64,000 nt of DNA, from the NCBI RefSeq assembly GCF_003011965.1, contig NZ_PXWG01000002.1, forward strand, positions 150,119 to 214,118, written 5' to 3'. Position 1 is the stretch's first letter. Each line of letters begins with the position of its first letter. Under the pieces are notes generated by a model. The model was given only the letters and a program-made list of their open reading frames with translations. It made no database searches and was not told the origin of the DNA. A program made the position numbers and the translations under genes. The DNA is from Streptosporangium nondiastaticum. GTDB taxonomy: Bacteria; Actinomycetota; Actinomycetes; Streptomycetales; Streptomycetaceae. Below, piece after piece: positions 62,914 through 64,000 of this stretch.

Positions 62914-62937
62914 TAGACGGTCTACTGGTGTGTAGAC
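62914..62937. promoter_or_regulatory. BlaI-type operator palindromes
   Basis: TAGAC-G-GTCTA at 62914-62924 and GTCTAC-N6-GTAGAC at 62920-62937 are perfect overlapping inverted repeats in the gap between dedA and blaI. TAGAC/GTCTA half-sites are typical of actinobacterial BlaI/MecI-family operators. Their position suggests autoregulation of blaI and possibly control of dedA. Confidence 0.7.
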
Positions 62938-62961
62938 GACGGCGGAGTGAAGGACGTTCCC

Positions 62962-63333
62962 ATGACGAACGCGAAGGACGAACGGCGGCCGGCGGGCGAG
63001 CTCGAGGCCGGCGTCCTGGCCGTCCTGTGGGCCGCCGGCACCCCCCTGACCCCGGCCGAGGTCCAGGCGGCCCTCCCCCACGACCCGGCTCGCACGACCG
63101 TGACCACGACCTTGACGCGCCTATACGAAAAGGGCATAGCGGGACGCAGGCGACAGGGTCGCGGCTACGCCTACTTCCCCGTCCAGGACGCTCCCGGCCT
63201 CACGGCCCTGCGCATGCACAGCGAACTCGAACGGGACGCCGACCGCGAAACCGTCCTGGCCCGCTTCGTGGCCCGGCTCAGCCCCGACGACGAGCAGCTC
63301 CTGAGGGACCTCCTGGAACCGGAAGACCGATGA
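62962..63333 (+). CDS. BlaI/MecI/CopY-family repressor
   Basis: The 123-residue protein has the family winged helix: ELEAGVLAVLWAAGTPLTPA, EVQAALPHDPARTTVTTTLT, RLYEKGIAGRRRQGRGYAYF, and a C-terminal dimerisation part (VLARFVARLSPDDEQLLRDL). The ATG at 62962 or GTG at 62947 may be the start. Its stop overlaps the M56 peptidase gene (ATGA), the usual blaI-blaR1 arrangement. It probably represses itself through the palindromes just upstream and is inactivated by its partner. Confidence 0.92.
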   Translation: MTNAKDERRPAGELEAGVLAVLWAAGTPLTPAEVQAALPHDPARTTVTTTLTRLYEKGIAGRRRQGRGYAYFPVQDAPGLTALRMHSELERDADRETVLARFVARLSPDDEQLLRDLLEPEDR

Positions 63334-64000
63334 CCGCCCTCCTCCTGCTCCCCCTCCTGCTGCCCTTCATCGCGCCGGCACTGGCGGAGCGCACCGCGCG
63401 GCGGCTCGCCCCCGCCCCCGCGGTGTGGGTGCTGACCCTCGCCGCGCTCGCGCTGGCCGGCGGCTCGGTGATCGCCCTGGGCGCCCTGGTCGTCACGGGC
63501 CTGCTGAAACTGCCCGTCTTCGCATCGCTCGGGGAGCTCGTGCACCCCCTGCGCACCCCTTGGGACGCCGTCGCCGTGCCGTCGGCCGCCGCCGCGGTCG
63601 GCCTGATCGCCATCGGAGTCTGGGTGCTGACCCGCTCCGCCCTCCGCCAGGCCAGGACGCTGCGGGCCGCCCACGCACAGGTCCGCCGCCGACCGGTGGC
63701 GGGGGACCTGTGCGTCGTCGACTCGCCGCACCCGGACGCCTACGCCCTGCCCGGCAGGCCCGGCCGCATCGTGATCACCACCGCGATGATCCGCAGCCTC
63801 GACGCGGCCGAGCGCGAGGTCCTCTTCGCTCACGAGCGCGCCCACAACGCCTACCGCCATCACCTCTTCCTCGCTGCCGCCGAGCTGGCCGCGCACTGCC
63901 ACCCGGCCCTGCGCGCCGTCCGTGACGCGACCCGGTACGCCGCCGAGCGCGCCGCCGACGAAGCCGCTGCCGCCGCCGTCGGCGACCGGCGCCTGGCCGC
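63330..64000 (+). CDS. M56-family (BlaR1-like) membrane metallopeptidase, cut by window end
   Basis: The visible 223 residues show an N-terminal helix (LLLLPLLLPFIAPALAERTA), two further membrane helices (VWVLTLAALALAGGSVIALG, PSAAAAVGLIAIGVWVLTRS) and the catalytic zinc motif FAHERAHNAYRHH (HExxH). AYALPGRPGRIVITTAMIRS is the typical strand before it. It is coupled to blaI by a 4-bp overlap and would cleave BlaI on signal. Its C-terminal part, including any sensor domain, is outside the window. Confidence 0.9.
   Translation, partial: MTALLLLPLLLPFIAPALAERTARRLAPAPAVWVLTLAALALAGGSVIALGALVVTGLLKLPVFASLGELVHPLRTPWDAVAVPSAAAAVGLIAIGVWVLTRSALRQARTLRAAHAQVRRRPVAGDLCVVDSPHPDAYALPGRPGRIVITTAMIRSLDAAEREVLFAHERAHNAYRHHLFLAAAELAAHCHPALRAVRDATRYAAERAADEAAAAAVGDRRLA

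Overview
The window is high-GC actinobacterial DNA, most likely Streptomyces. Support comes from strong G/C third-position bias, many GTG starts, ATGA/GTGA start-stop overlaps, and families common in that genus: XRE-PPOX regulator, GlxA-type AraC regulator, DUF6458-like and COG4705-like membrane proteins, Gly-rich secreted modules and a terpene P450 cluster. The density of truncated genes, frameshifts and transposase remnants suggests an accessory region, such as a chromosome arm or a plasmid. No tRNA, rRNA or CRISPR array was seen.

Layout. 0-1.4 kb: amidase tail, a small unknown gene and an IclR-type helix-turn-helix stub. 1.4-4.35 kb: a PKS loading protein (AMP ligase-ACP-KS) that stops inside the KS and is joined directly to the 3' third of hypF. 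4.3-14.7 kb: a colinear group-3b-like [NiFe]-hydrogenase island (hypF remnant, hypC, GNAT-acyl-CoA synthetase, beta subunit, cyclic-nucleotide-binding protein, gamma, small and large subunits, hypD, hypE). 14.7-18 kb: SHOCT membrane protein, D-lactate dehydrogenase pseudogene, two CBS-BON proteins and an XRE-PPOX regulator. This combination looks like a redox or low-oxygen energy-maintenance set. 18-29 kb: a graveyard of penicillin-binding protein, GH65 phosphorylase, IS110, IS630, IS5, TetR, PycTM-like and MFS fragments, with some intact genes between them (GT2, alpha/beta hydrolase). 29-36 kb: TPR-like protein, a secreted papain-like protease with an anchored partner, GNAT, uridine-kinase-like enzyme and a divergent HxlR/RidA pair. 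36-49 kb: KS fragment, saccharopine-dehydrogenase-like reductase divergent from an AraC regulator carrying hexanucleotide repeats, a zinc/metal patch (znuB fragment, zur, His-rich protein, metallothionein-like peptide), BASS transporter, macrodomain pseudogene, GH43 arabinanase, Tn3 and IS481 remnants, and a WYL regulator divergent from a VOC protein.

49.8-56.2 kb is the most interesting intact system. One minus-strand operon encodes a class I terpene synthase, a seven-helix-like membrane protein, a short cis-prenyl diphosphate synthase and a cytochrome P450; a Rieske oxygenase lies upstream. Pairing a cis-prenyltransferase with a terpene cyclase suggests that a Z-configured prenyl diphosphate is made in place and then cyclised and oxidised. 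This is inference.

56.2-64 kb: an IS256 remnant, a truncated BASS transporter fused in frame to a Gly-rich tail, a COG4705-like membrane protein, an operon dedA-PAP2-response regulator-histidine kinase (likely undecaprenyl-phosphate recycling and envelope sensing), and a BlaI/M56-peptidase pair with palindromic operators, cut by the window end. Several pseudogenes differ from an intact frame by single bases at short G/C runs, so some frameshifts may be sequencing errors.
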